From: an uncultured Opitutia bacterium
GTDB lineage: Bacteria; Verrucomicrobiota; Verrucomicrobiia; Opitutales; Opitutaceae
Assembly (NCBI GenBank): GCA_903873805.1
Contig: CAIQQB010000032.1
Coordinates: forward strand, 18,143 to 82,142
Direction: 5' to 3'
DNA: 64,000 bases
The first letter of the stretch is position 1, and each line of letters starts with the position of its first letter. The position numbers were made by a program, and so were the translations under genes. Under the pieces are notes generated by a model, which saw nothing but the letters and a program-made list of their open reading frames with translations, did not search any database and had not been told where the DNA came from. Below, piece after piece: positions 10,201 to 18,483 of the stretch.

Positions 10201-10357
10201 CATAGACGGTGCTGATGCTGACGGACGAATTTTCGCTGCGGGGATACTGCCGGACCGTAAGCGAACGCCAGGCCTGGGCGCCGGCGATGAGAATCACCAG
10301 ATTGATGACAATCGCAAGGACGGGCTTGCGGATGAAGAGATCGGTAAAGGCTTTCAT
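7205..10357 (-). CDS. RND multidrug efflux transporter, AcrB/MexB class
   Basis: 1050 residues from ATG 10355-10357 (MKAFTDLFIRKPVLAIV), the normal start for the family. Twelve membrane segments and two large periplasmic loops are implied by the pattern. TM4 has GLVVDDAIVVVENVERHL with the proton-relay Asp pair, and TM10 has GLIAKNGILIVEFANK with the partner Lys. The class is hydrophobe/amphiphile efflux (HAE1), proton-driven, exporting drugs or toxic metabolites through TolC. A 69-bp gap separates it from the adaptor gene upstream. The substrate is not predictable from the sequence. Confidence 0.95.
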   Translation of the reverse strand: MKAFTDLFIRKPVLAIVINLVILIAGAQAWRSLTVRQYPRSENSSVSISTVYVGASADLVRGFVTTPIEQAVASADGIDYIESNSLQGFSLVNVRLKLNYDPLKALAEITAKVNQVRNDLPPEAEVPAITAQSADSQIASCYLSFSSKILSQSQITDYLVRVVQPRLAALQGVQRADILGARTFAMRIWLKPDRMAGLNISPVQVRAALGNNNYLAAVGSTKGSLVQVNLTANTNLHTVDDFKRLVIRQENDTIVRLADIADVELGAEDYDTEVRFTGQTAVFMGIFPLPNANVIDVVQRARISLADLVKDLPAGLEATVAYDSSAYISQAIHEVTHTLIDTLLIVMVVIYLFLGSWRSVLVPILAIPVSLIGGVFLMQAFGFTLNLLTLLAIVLSVGLVVDDAIVVVENVERHLREGRTPLDAALLGARELVGPVIAMTVTLAAVYTPIGLQGGLTGSLFREFALTLAGAVTISGIVALTLSPMMASRLLRSAAEEEKGFTGWVNHRFDRLRQAYGRALDGTLGARPAVYTVWIVLSLVAIPMFLFSPKELAPTEDQGVVFGIITSAANATGDQKSAFGRATEKALLDTPERALTFQILFPPSNPVGRAAAGADGFAGMIVTPWRAPRTRTIFDIKNELQGKLSRIPGFQTFAATPAALPGGSNFPVEFVVAGTGDAPQLLGYAQAIVGKAMASGKFPFLQIDTKIDQPESEIVIDREKVATLGLNLSQVGADLATDLGGNFVNRFDIAGRSYKVIPELKRGERLNADQLMGLYVTGPNNQLVPLSSLAHIENHTVPRSLNRFQQMNAVKITGATNRTLDEALQVLEGAARDTLPPGVTYDYTGESRQLRTEGNKFLPAFILAIVMIFLALAVQFNSFRDPLVILLGSVPLAMFGALIFTVLKIPNPNMHFWTDSWTTTLNIYAQVGLVTLVGLIAKNGILIVEFANKLQEEGRSKIAAVREAALTRLRPILMTSVATVAGHFPLTLVTGAGAAARNSIGLVLVGGMTIGTIFTLFVLPSLYILLARDHSRDRHPAPAPAPVGEPVFAK

Positions 10358-10426
10358 GGGTGCGGTGGGCAGTGAACGGCCCCGGTAAGGCCGGTCCAGG
10401 GTCAACGACCCCGGCTGCGGGTAAGT

Positions 10427-11551
10427 TCAGGAGTCGCTGGGCTTGGGCTTGAGCTGCGCGTCCGGCGCGAGCGTGTTGTCGATCGTCACCGTCTCATGGG
10501 CGCGCAGCTTGAAGCCGCCGCTGGACACCACCGTCTCCCCGGCCTGCAGGCCCGAGACGACGCTGACAAAATCCCCGCGGGCCTCCCCCAGCTGGACGAA
10601 CTGTTCGCGCAGGACCTTCTCCGGCTGGCCGGTCTTTTCGTTTTTGTGGTCCTCGATCACGAAGACCGAGTCACCAAAGGGGGCGTATTGCACGGCGGTG
10701 GCCGGGATCGACAGCACCTTTTTCGTCTCGGGCAGCACCACCTCGACGGTGGCGAACATCCCGGCGCGGAGCTTTTCACCGCGGTTGGCCAGCGTGGCTT
10801 GGACGCGGACGTTGCGCGTCACGGGATCGATCTCGGGACTGATGGCGCTGATCTTGCCGGCAAAATTTTCGCCCGGGGCGGTGTCGCTCGCGACCCGCAC
10901 TTCGGCGCCGGCCGTGAGCTGGGCCAGACTCTGCTGCGGCACCGAGAAATTGACATAGATCGGGTCGAGGGTCTCCAGCGTGGCGATCGGGTCGCCGTTG
11001 CGCAGGATCTGTCCGAGGTTCACCATCCGGAGGCCGAGCCGGCCGGAGAACGGCGCCCGAATGGTCTTCTTGTCGATGACGGAGCGGATTTGCGCGATCT
11101 GGGCCGCAGCCTGTTTCGCCTGGGCATCCGCCTGGTCCAGATCGGACGGGGCGTTGGTGCCCTGCTGGCGGAGCTCCCGCTGGCGCCGGAGATTCAGGTC
11201 GGTCAGCGCGGCGGCAGCCGTGGCCGCGGCGAGTTGCGCCGTCTCCTCCGAGGTGTCGAGCTGCACCAGGAGGTCGCCTGAGTTCACCAGGGCGCCGGAA
11301 TCAAAGGCGATCTTGACCACCTGGCCGGCGATTTCTCCGGCCATGGTCACCCCCTGATAGGCGTAGAGCGAGCCGGTCGCACGGATGCTGGTTTCCCAGG
11401 TGTCCTCGTGCACGGGGGCGGAGGTGACGACATCCGGGGGCATGGTGGCGTTGGCGGCGGCGGCCCCCATGGCGGAAAACTGCTGCTGCTTGACCAGGAC
11501 GATGGCACCGACGACCAGGCCGAGGCCGACAAGGGTGAGGATGAATTTCAT
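10427..11551 (-). CDS. RND efflux periplasmic adaptor (membrane fusion protein)
   Basis: 374 residues with an N-terminal anchor/signal segment (about 3-20). Domains in order: a biotinyl/lipoyl-like half-motif (AGEIAGQVVKIAFDSGALVN, near 90), an alpha-helical hairpin (ETAQLAAATAAAALTDLNL... to ...AQIRSVIDK), the second lipoyl half (TIRAPFSGRLGLRMVNLGQI), then beta-barrel and membrane-proximal domains. It bridges the RND pump and the TolC channel. It lies between marR (36-bp gap) and the RND gene on the same strand. Confidence 0.93.
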   Translation of the reverse strand: MKFILTLVGLGLVVGAIVLVKQQQFSAMGAAAANATMPPDVVTSAPVHEDTWETSIRATGSLYAYQGVTMAGEIAGQVVKIAFDSGALVNSGDLLVQLDTSEETAQLAAATAAAALTDLNLRRQRELRQQGTNAPSDLDQADAQAKQAAAQIAQIRSVIDKKTIRAPFSGRLGLRMVNLGQILRNGDPIATLETLDPIYVNFSVPQQSLAQLTAGAEVRVASDTAPGENFAGKISAISPEIDPVTRNVRVQATLANRGEKLRAGMFATVEVVLPETKKVLSIPATAVQYAPFGDSVFVIEDHKNEKTGQPEKVLREQFVQLGEARGDFVSVVSGLQAGETVVSSGGFKLRAHETVTIDNTLAPDAQLKPKPSDS

Positions 11552-11587
11552 GGATGATGAAGGGAAAAGGGCGTGACGATCGTGGCA

Positions 11588-12145
11588 TCAGAGGGTGGCC
11601 AGCACGGCCTCGTCAGTGGGAGCGATCTCGGCGGCCCGGCCGAGAATCTTGGTGAGCAGGCGGACAAGGGTCTTGCGGTCGCGCTCGGAAATGGGGGCCA
11701 TCAATCCGGCCATGATCTGGAAATGCGACGGCAACACCTTCTCCAGCCGCCGCCGCCCGCGCGGGGTGAGGCGCACCGACATCATCCGGCGGTCGGTCCG
11801 GTCCGGGGCGCGCGTGACGAGGCCGTCGCGCTCCAGCGTGTCGATCAGTCCGGTCATGGTGGCGCGGGTGACCCCGGCGCGCTCGGCCAGCTCGGCGGGG
11901 CTGAGCGGCGCCAACCGGCCGCCGGCCCGGTGGCAGCTGCCCCACAGCGCCATCAGCACGCCGAATCGGCCCTGGGTCAGGTGGTGGGCCGCCAGATTCG
12001 ACTCGACCACGCGGAAGACCTCGTCGCCGGTGCGCAAGAGGTGCAGGAAGACCGCGGCCGCCGACGGATCGAGATCGGGAAACTCCTTTGCGGCCTCGAG
12101 GAGGCACTCGTAGCGCGGCAGGTCTTTGAGGAGGAGGAGCGGCAT
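11588..12145 (-). CDS. MarR-family transcriptional regulator of the efflux operon
   Basis: 185 residues. The winged helix shows LSPAELAERAGVTRATMTGLIDTLERDG (recognition region split over residues 97-124) and the wing RTDRRMMSVRLTPRGRRRLEKV. These are classic MarR signatures. MarR dimers repress efflux genes and release DNA on ligand binding. As the first gene of the operon it probably controls itself, the adaptor, the pump and TolC. A 12-bp palindrome lies 24 bp before the start codon, as expected for an autoregulatory operator. Confidence 0.92.
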   Translation of the reverse strand: MPLLLLKDLPRYECLLEAAKEFPDLDPSAAAVFLHLLRTGDEVFRVVESNLAAHHLTQGRFGVLMALWGSCHRAGGRLAPLSPAELAERAGVTRATMTGLIDTLERDGLVTRAPDRTDRRMMSVRLTPRGRRRLEKVLPSHFQIMAGLMAPISERDRKTLVRLLTKILGRAAEIAPTDEAVLATL

Positions 12146-12168
12146 GGCAACAGTAAGGCCGCGAATAG

Positions 12169-12180
12169 TTAGGAGCCTAA
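12169..12180 (-). promoter_or_regulatory. Probable MarR operator TTAGGAGCCTAA
   Basis: A perfect TTAGG-ag-CCTAA palindrome upstream of marR, in an AT-richer patch. Read on the minus strand it lies between a TTGCAA (possible -35) and TAACTATT (near a -10). A bound dimer would therefore cover the core promoter. The half-site resembles known MarR-family sites. The promoter boxes are weak inference. Confidence 0.6.
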
Positions 12181-12341
12181 TCTAAATTGCAAGTCCGGAC
12201 TGCGCATTTTTTGTCCAGCGGTTTCCGGGCCCTCCCGGCGGCATGAACCAGCGTCATCGCGCGGAGGCGCAGGACCACGCGACCGCCGACCGGCGGGCGG
12301 GAGCAGTAACTGCCCCACCCCCGGCCGATGTCACTTATCCG

Positions 12342-14330
12342 TTACAAACTCTTCGCAGCCGCGACCACGGCCTCGGCAGTGATGCCGAGCACCTTCATCG
12401 CGGTGCCGCCGGGGGCGCTGAGGCCGAAGCGGTCGATGCCAATCACCTTGCCGTCCAGGCCGGTGTACTGGTGCCAGAGACCCGTCACGCCCGCCTCGAT
12501 GGCCACCCGTTTGCGGCACGCTGCGGGAAGGACCTCCTCGCGATAGGCCGCCGGCTGGCGATTGAAACGCTCGAAGCTCGGCACCGACACCACGCGCACG
12601 CCCGCCCCGAGGGTCTTGGCGGCGGCCACGGCCAGCTGCACCTCGCTGCCGGCGGCCAGCAGGATATGCGTGAGCGCGGCGGTTTCGCGGATCGCGATGT
12701 AGGCGCCCTTGAGCACGCCCTCGCGGCGGGTCGGCACCGGGATGTCGTTGAGCTGCGGCACGGCCTGGCGCGTGAGCGCGAGCAGCGTGGGGCCGTCCGT
12801 GCGCGCGAGCGCCGCGGCAAACGCCCCGGCGGTCTCCTCGGGATCGGCGGGGCGGATCACGTCCAGGTTCGGGATGACCCGCAGGCCGGTGACCGTCTCC
12901 ACCGGCTGGTGGGTCGGGCCGTCCTCCCCCACCCCGACGGAGTCGTGCGTGTAGATATAGATGACGGGCAGCTTGGCGATGGCCGCGATGCGCATCGACG
13001 GGCGCGAGTAGTCGGCGAACACGAGGAAGGTCGCGCACGAGGTGCGGAACAGGCCGTCGTAGGCGACGCCGTTGTTGATCGCCGCCATGCCGTGTTCGCG
13101 GATGCCGTAGCGCAGGTTGCGCCCGGCGCGGTTGGTGCGGTCAAAATCCTTGTCGGCCGCGATGTAGTTGAGGGTCGAGCCGTAGAGATCGGCGCTGCCG
13201 GAAATGAGCAGCGGGAGCGCGGCGGCGAGCGGCTGGAGGACATCCTTGCCCGCGGCCCGGGTGGCCAGCTTGGCGTCGGCGGGAAACAGCGGGATTTGGG
13301 CGAGCAGCGCCAGCGGGTCCGGCGTGGCCGACGCCGAGGCGAGCAGCGCGGCCTTGTCGGGGTTGGCGGCGGCCCAGGCGTCGCGGAGCTTGAGCCATTT
13401 CTTGTAACCGCGGACGAGGCGTTTTTTGTGGCCGGCGAAATAGCCGCGGACGGCGTCGCTGACAAAAAAGTGCTGGTCGGCGGGAAGGCCGAGACCGGCG
13501 CGGGCGGCGTCGGCGAACTTCGCCCCACCCTCGCCGTGGCCCTTGGCGGTGCCGGCGACCTCGGGGATGCCCTTGGCGATGGTGGTCTTGGCGATGATGA
13601 GCTGGGGCTTGCCGGACTTGGCGCGCTTGGCCCGGTTGAGGGCCTTGAGGATGGCGGCGAAGTCGTGACCGTCGATCGTCTGCACGTCCCAGCCGATGGC
13701 CTTGAACCGCCCGGCGGTGTTCTCGCTCTGGGATTTGTCGGCCATCGCGTCGAGGGTGACGTCGTTGGAGTCATAGATGAGGATGAGATTGTCGAGCCCC
13801 TGGTGGCCGGCGAACTCGACCGCCTCCATCGCGACGCCCTCCTGCATGCAGCCGTCGCCGGCGAGCGCGATGACATGGTGGTCGAAGAGTACGTGCTCCG
13901 CCGTGTTGAAACGCGCGGCGGCCATCTGGCCGGCCATCGCCATGCCGACGGCGTTGCCGACACCCTGGCCGAGCGGGCCGGTGGTGCATTCGACGCCGGG
14001 CGTCTCGTGAAACTCGGGGTGACCGGGCGTCTTGCTGTGGAGTTGGCGGAAGTTCTTCACCTCCTCGAGGGAGAGGTCGTAGCCGCTGAGGTGCAGCCAG
14101 GCATAGAGGAACATCGAGCCATGGCCGGCCGAAAGGATGAACCGGTCGCGGTTCGGCCAGCGGGGGGCATCGGGATTGTAGGCCAGGGCCTCGCCGAAGA
14201 GGACGGCGCCGAGTTCGGCGCAGCCGAGCGGCAGGCCGAGGTGGCCGGAGGAGCATTGGTGCACGGCGTCGATGGCGAGGCCGCGGGCCTGGTTGGCCGC
14301 TTGGGCGAGGATTTCAGTCGGGAGTTTCAT
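12342..14330 (-). CDS. tkt: Transketolase
   Basis: 662 residues, full family length. The thiamine-diphosphate motif is [16 protein letters not shown] with the following N in IYDSND. N-terminal substrate/TPP histidines lie in [16 protein letters not shown], and [16 protein letters not shown] is conserved. The pyrimidine-binding domain carries [15 protein letters not shown] with the catalytic Glu, and [14 protein letters not shown] follows. It transfers two-carbon ketol units between sugar phosphates in the pentose phosphate pathway. It is a single gene, divergent from the protease fusion at 14514. Confidence 0.96.
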   Translation of the reverse strand: MKLPTEILAQAANQARGLAIDAVHQCSSGHLGLPLGCAELGAVLFGEALAYNPDAPRWPNRDRFILSAGHGSMFLYAWLHLSGYDLSLEEVKNFRQLHSKTPGHPEFHETPGVECTTGPLGQGVGNAVGMAMAGQMAAARFNTAEHVLFDHHVIALAGDGCMQEGVAMEAVEFAGHQGLDNLILIYDSNDVTLDAMADKSQSENTAGRFKAIGWDVQTIDGHDFAAILKALNRAKRAKSGKPQLIIAKTTIAKGIPEVAGTAKGHGEGGAKFADAARAGLGLPADQHFFVSDAVRGYFAGHKKRLVRGYKKWLKLRDAWAAANPDKAALLASASATPDPLALLAQIPLFPADAKLATRAAGKDVLQPLAAALPLLISGSADLYGSTLNYIAADKDFDRTNRAGRNLRYGIREHGMAAINNGVAYDGLFRTSCATFLVFADYSRPSMRIAAIAKLPVIYIYTHDSVGVGEDGPTHQPVETVTGLRVIPNLDVIRPADPEETAGAFAAALARTDGPTLLALTRQAVPQLNDIPVPTRREGVLKGAYIAIRETAALTHILLAAGSEVQLAVAAAKTLGAGVRVVSVPSFERFNRQPAAYREEVLPAACRKRVAIEAGVTGLWHQYTGLDGKVIGIDRFGLSAPGGTAMKVLGITAEAVVAAAKSL

Positions 14331-14513
14331 GGCGAAAAGGACGCGGCCCAGAACGGGCGCGCAGAGTCAAATGGTTTATAGCTTCACGTCCCGCCGGGAA
14401 AGCCCAAATTCCGCCAAAATCATCCGGCCCCGCGCGGATCCTCCGCGTGCTTTTGGAATTGCTGCGGCCGCCCCGGGCAGCTTCTGCTGGATCGGGCCCA
14501 CCGGCCACCACCC

Positions 14514-16514
14514 ATGATTCAGCATTCCCGTGTGCCTGACGCCCTGTTCCGTCTTGTATGCATCGGCCTCGGCTGGCTCTTGGGTGGAGCGGCGTTCCTG
14601 CCGGCCCAAACCATCGGCCCCGCGCCGGTGGGTGGAACCAACCTCACCGCGGAGGAGGTGCTCAACCGAACCGAAAAGACCTATCGCGAACTGCGCAGCT
14701 ATTCGGCCGAGATCGCCATGCGCCAGCTCAGCCTGACCCGCCCCAACGACGACGCATCCCCGCCCTCCGACCCTCAAACCAGCCCGATTAATCATACGCT
14801 CTTCTCCTTTCGCTTCCTCCGGCCCGATGACTATTACCTGCGCTACGAGGTCTTTCACGACACTACAGCCAATTCGAATCCGCAGAGCCCGTCGAACGGC
14901 CGGGTCCTGTACAAGTCGGGGGCCGGGAGTTCCGGCCACTCTACGACCCTCGGTAATGCGATCACCACGGGAAAAACGATGACCCAGCCCGTGTCTACCG
15001 GCCTGGGCTTTCAGAACGAACTGCACAGCCTCCTGGCGGCCACGAATGAGTCCCTCGTTCCCTCCTGGCTGGTGGATGGCACGATTCGGCCCAAACCGCC
15101 GACCTCCGTCATGCTCGGCGGCGAGGCCACCTGGAAGGGCGAGCCGGTCTATAAGGTCTGGCTCACCACCGCCACCGGCAGACGGGAGGAGCTCTGGATC
15201 TCCCAGCATTCCTTTCTCCTCCTGCGTGCCATCGTGATCACCGTGGGACCCGGCCCCCGGGGCGGGGCGGCGGGAGTCAACCGACCGTTTGAAATCTACG
15301 AATCTGTTTTCCGGCAGTCCGCCAGTCCCGACCTCACGGACCACGACTTTGTATTCGACGGGGACAGGGCCATCGCCCCCAAAACCGAACAGGAGATTGG
15401 ATTGGGCAGTGAATGGGCCGACCTGCTCACCTTTGCCGGCCTCCCCGATGACATGCTGTCGGCGGCCGTCGCGAACAAACCCGCCGCCAAACCCGCCCCG
15501 GCGGCGAAGGCCATGGAGGAACAGCAGCTTTCTGCGGAGCAGATGGCCAGCGTGGTGATGATCGAAGGAGACAAGGGCGTGGCCACCGGCTTCATCGCCA
15601 AGGTTCGCGACATCGAATTCGTGGTCACGAATCTGCATGTCCTCGGCAACAACCAGAAGATCTCGATCAAGAATCTCCGGGGCGAACCGATTGCGGTCCA
15701 GGGGATCATCGGCGCCGTCGGCAGCGACATCGCCCTGTTGCGCATCACCACCCCCAACGACGAGACCATGCCGCCGCTGCCCATGGCCGCCAACGTCCTG
15801 ACTTCCTCCAAGATCGGCGACAAAGTCGTCGTGGTGGGCAACCGGCTTGGCGGCGGCGTCGCCACCCAGACCAGCGGGCGGATCATTGGCCTTGGACCCA
15901 ACCGGGTCGAGGTCGACGCCGCCTTCCAGCCCGGCAACAGCGGCAGCCCGATCTTCAATGTGACCGACCGCGAAGTCATCGGAGTCGCCGCCTATGCGGA
16001 AACGGTCACCGTGCAGCTGGGCAACAACAAGTCGGACTCCCCCTCCAAAAGCGACACTTCCGCCAATGACCTCCCCCGGGAAACCCGCTGGTTTGGCTAC
16101 CGATTGGATGCAGTCAGCAAGTGGGAAACCATCGACTGGACCCAGTGGCAGTCCCAACTCCAGCAGGTGAACACCTTTCGCGAAAACTCGCTGGCCATCC
16201 GGGCCTTCTTTCGGGCCAATTCCACCCCCCCGCCCGCGGACGCCCGCCTCCGGACCATCCTCGACCGATACGAAACCAGGTACCGGCAGCCCGGCCTCTC
16301 CCACACGGCCAAGACTGAGGAAAACCTCACCCTGCTCAGCAGCCTGATGGCCTATGCCAGCGACGGCGTGAAAGAGCTGAAGGAGGGAGCCTTCTACGAC
16401 TACTTTCGTTCGAGTCTCTATTGGGAGACCAGCATCCCGGACCAGCTCCGCATTCGCGAGCTGATCCTGCAATTCCTCAAGGACGAGGAAACCCGCCAGC
16501 GGGGCCTGCTCTGA
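14514..16514 (+). CDS. Secreted fusion: LolA/DUF2092-like domain plus trypsin-like serine protease
   Basis: 666 residues. A signal peptide (about 1-37) is followed by a LolA/DUF2092-like region (about 45-310, beginning TEKTYRELRSYSAEIAMRQ, with WKGEPVYKVWLTTATGRREE). After an Ala/Pro linker (about 320-338) comes a two-barrel serine protease with visible triad: His375 in TNLHVLG, Asp405 in GSDIALL and Ser476 in GNSGSP. A helical C-terminal region (about 530-666) follows. No PDZ domain is seen, unlike DegP/HtrA. Likely periplasmic; the substrate is unknown. The domain combination is unusual and the N-terminal assignment is tentative. Confidence 0.8.
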   Translation: MIQHSRVPDALFRLVCIGLGWLLGGAAFLPAQTIGPAPVGGTNLTAEEVLNRTEKTYRELRSYSAEIAMRQLSLTRPNDDASPPSDPQTSPINHTLFSFRFLRPDDYYLRYEVFHDTTANSNPQSPSNGRVLYKSGAGSSGHSTTLGNAITTGKTMTQPVSTGLGFQNELHSLLAATNESLVPSWLVDGTIRPKPPTSVMLGGEATWKGEPVYKVWLTTATGRREELWISQHSFLLLRAIVITVGPGPRGGAAGVNRPFEIYESVFRQSASPDLTDHDFVFDGDRAIAPKTEQEIGLGSEWADLLTFAGLPDDMLSAAVANKPAAKPAPAAKAMEEQQLSAEQMASVVMIEGDKGVATGFIAKVRDIEFVVTNLHVLGNNQKISIKNLRGEPIAVQGIIGAVGSDIALLRITTPNDETMPPLPMAANVLTSSKIGDKVVVVGNRLGGGVATQTSGRIIGLGPNRVEVDAAFQPGNSGSPIFNVTDREVIGVAAYAETVTVQLGNNKSDSPSKSDTSANDLPRETRWFGYRLDAVSKWETIDWTQWQSQLQQVNTFRENSLAIRAFFRANSTPPPADARLRTILDRYETRYRQPGLSHTAKTEENLTLLSSLMAYASDGVKELKEGAFYDYFRSSLYWETSIPDQLRIRELILQFLKDEETRQRGLL

Positions 16515-16533
16515 CCGCTGTCCGCCCGGCCCG

Positions 16534-16905
16534 TCAGATGTGCTTCGAGTCGGCCTCGTCCTTCTTGACGTAACCGCTGTCCTGCCGCTGATGATTCACT
16601 TGGTTTTTCTTCAGGTAGGCTTGGTAGACGTCATCTGCGGACATGCCCAGGGTCTGGGCGAGCGAAACGAGGAAGTGAAACAGGTCCACGACCTCGACCT
16701 TCGCGTTCTGCTCGTCGAACTTCTGGTACTTGGCCCACCACTTCCACGGGACCGAGTCGATCAGCTCCGCGGTCTCCTGCTGCAGAGCGCGGGTGTAGTT
16801 GAGAACCCACTTCGCCTTTTCCTCGTCGGTGGGCGGGGGCAGGGTGACGCCGATGCGCCGGTTGAGCGCCTCCTGCATGGTGAATATTTCCTCGAGCTTG
16901 TCCAT
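16534..16905 (-). CDS. Dimeric all-alpha dUTP diphosphatase
   Basis: 123 residues from ATG 16903-16905 (MDKLEEIFTMQEALNRRIG). Upstream in-frame codons look non-coding. Metal-binding helices ETAELIDSVPWKWWAKY and NAKVEVVDLFHFLVSLAQ, and the C-terminal motif KKNQVNHQRQDSGYVKKDE, match the MazG-like dUTPase_2 family. It hydrolyses dUTP to dUMP and PPi, limiting uracil in DNA and feeding dTMP synthesis. It converges with the protease gene and is followed upstream by a divergent disordered-protein gene. Phage genes of this type exist, but there is no phage context. Confidence 0.88.
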   Translation of the reverse strand: MDKLEEIFTMQEALNRRIGVTLPPPTDEEKAKWVLNYTRALQQETAELIDSVPWKWWAKYQKFDEQNAKVEVVDLFHFLVSLAQTLGMSADDVYQAYLKKNQVNHQRQDSGYVKKDEADSKHI

Positions 16906-17183
16906 GTGGCGACGCTGGGCCGCCGGCCGGCGGGTGGCAAGTGGCGAGTGCGGCGGCCGGTGCGACGCCCGAATATATCGCCCCGGTGCCAGCCGGGGGG
17001 GGGACCGGCCCGGTTCGCCCTCCGAGGGATGCCCCAACTTCACTGTTGCCCCAGAGGCGGGAAAGTGCGAGGCTTCCCCTTTGCTGCCTGCGTCGAGCGC
17101 GACTTCCGCCCTCCGCCGGCCGCCTCCCACGCGGTTCCCGCCCACAGCGGTGAGCGCGTTTCAACCCAAACCAAACCAAAGAC

Positions 17184-18350
17184 ATGTCAGATCAAACTAC
17201 GTCCGGCTTCACGCCCCCTGCGGCGCCCGCCGAGACTTCCGGCACGCCCTCAGCGGCGGCAGCCGTACCGGCTGCTTTCGGCGCCGGTCGGGGCTCCGGC
17301 CTCGCCCGGGGCAAGCGCCCCAGCCAGCCCGCCGCCGCTCCGCTCACCGCCCCCAGCACCGGCGGTGGAGATTACAAGCCCACGTCCATTCAGGTCGTGA
17401 CCACCGCCAGCGAATACAAGAATCCGTTTGCCCCGGCCGAGGAGCCCGCTCCAGCCGTCAGCGAATCCGCCCCCGCCCTGGCCTCCCGCCCGGCACCGGC
17501 AGTCGTGCCGCCGACACCCGTGGCGGTCGCACCGGCCGTGGAGGCGCCGGTCGCCGCCCCGGTCGCGGCCGCGCCCAAACCGGCCCACACCTACATCGAG
17601 CCCACCGCCATCCCGGATGCCCCGGCCCCCAAGGCCGAGCTCAACATCCTCCCACCGGCCGAAGTCCGGCGTCCCGCCCAGAATTGGGAGTCGCCCGGCG
17701 CCCGCAGCGAAGACGCGGCCCCGCCCGAAGCTTCGCGCCGCGAACCCCGCGCCGAACGCCCCGTCTTCCAGCCGGAGCGCCGCGAACAGCGCGAAAACCG
17801 CGAACAGCGCGAACGCAGTGAGGGCTCCCGCCCCTCCGCCGATGCGCGCCCGGCCCCCGCCGCCCGCGCCCAGGCCTTTCCCTACGTTCCGGCCCCCGCC
17901 GGTTCCTCGTCGGCAGCGGGTGAGGAACGCTCCCGTTCCGCCTCGGAGCCCTACCGCTCCTCGCGCCATGAATCCTCCTCCCACGGCCATTCCCCGCGGA
18001 AAAAGTCCGGCGGGTTCTTCGGCTGGCTGAAACGCCTCTTCACCGGATCGTCGGGATCGGACAAGTCCAATGACCGCGACGACTCCCGGCACGCCGAGCA
18101 CCGCCAGGATGGCGGCCAGCATCACCGGCGCGGTGGCCGCGACCGCCGCTCGGGCGGCGACGACCGCAGCCCGCGGGCCGAGGGCGACTCCCCCGGCTAC
18201 TCCCAGTCCCGCGAACCCGGCCAGGGCGAACGGCGCTATGAGGACGGCGGCCGGCGCCGGTCCCGCGGCGGCCGCGGCCGCAACCGCGGCGGCCATCGCC
18301 GCCATGAGGGCGGCGGCGGCGGCGAGGGTGTCCGCGGCGGCGGCGCTTAA
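17184..18350 (+). CDS. Disordered Ala/Pro-rich protein with a basic Arg/Gly/His tail
   Basis: 388 residues with no recognised folded domain. Residues 1-180 are Ala/Pro/Val-rich, and 185-220 are RE/RQ-rich (EQRENREQRERSEG). A short amphipathic patch GGFFGWLKRLF lies at about 276-286. The last 90 residues are dominated by R, G, H, D and S (GGRRRSRGGRGRNRGGHRRH). The Arg/Gly tail resembles RNA-binding RGG-like regions, so nucleic-acid binding or condensate behaviour is a guess. A strong terminator follows at 18389. ATG 17184 is preceded by an A-rich leader. Overlapping frames of opposite composition make annotation errors easy here, but the terminator supports this gene. Confidence 0.65.
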   Translation: MSDQTTSGFTPPAAPAETSGTPSAAAAVPAAFGAGRGSGLARGKRPSQPAAAPLTAPSTGGGDYKPTSIQVVTTASEYKNPFAPAEEPAPAVSESAPALASRPAPAVVPPTPVAVAPAVEAPVAAPVAAAPKPAHTYIEPTAIPDAPAPKAELNILPPAEVRRPAQNWESPGARSEDAAPPEASRREPRAERPVFQPERREQRENREQRERSEGSRPSADARPAPAARAQAFPYVPAPAGSSSAAGEERSRSASEPYRSSRHESSSHGHSPRKKSGGFFGWLKRLFTGSSGSDKSNDRDDSRHAEHRQDGGQHHRRGGRDRRSGGDDRSPRAEGDSPGYSQSREPGQGERRYEDGGRRRSRGGRGRNRGGHRRHEGGGGGEGVRGGGA

Positions 18351-18388
18351 TAGCCTTGCCAAGCCCCGGCGGCCTGCGCGCATTTCAA

Positions 18389-18418
18389 GGCGTCCGTTTC
18401 CCGACGGGCGCCTTTTTT
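18389..18418 (+). terminator. Rho-independent terminator
   Basis: Nine-base-pair stem GGCGTCCGT/ACGGGCGCC (one G-T wobble) with a six-base loop, followed by TTTTTT. It ends the gene at 17184-18350 and separates it from the murA-like gene. Confidence 0.88.
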
Positions 18419-18483
18419 GCGCCCGGCCGTATCGCCGCCCGGCCGGCCCGGGCCCGCACCACCCTTTTTCCACCTTTCCGCAC

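Noticed and set aside
14376..16472. A 698-codon open frame antisense to the protease fusion
   Set aside because: The plus-strand frame has a signal peptide and a full serine-protease triad; the antisense frame is Gly/Asp/His-rich shadow sequence.
16534..16905. Prophage remnant suggested by the dUTPase
   Set aside because: Neighbouring genes are ordinary chromosomal ones, with no phage structural genes, integrase or composition change.
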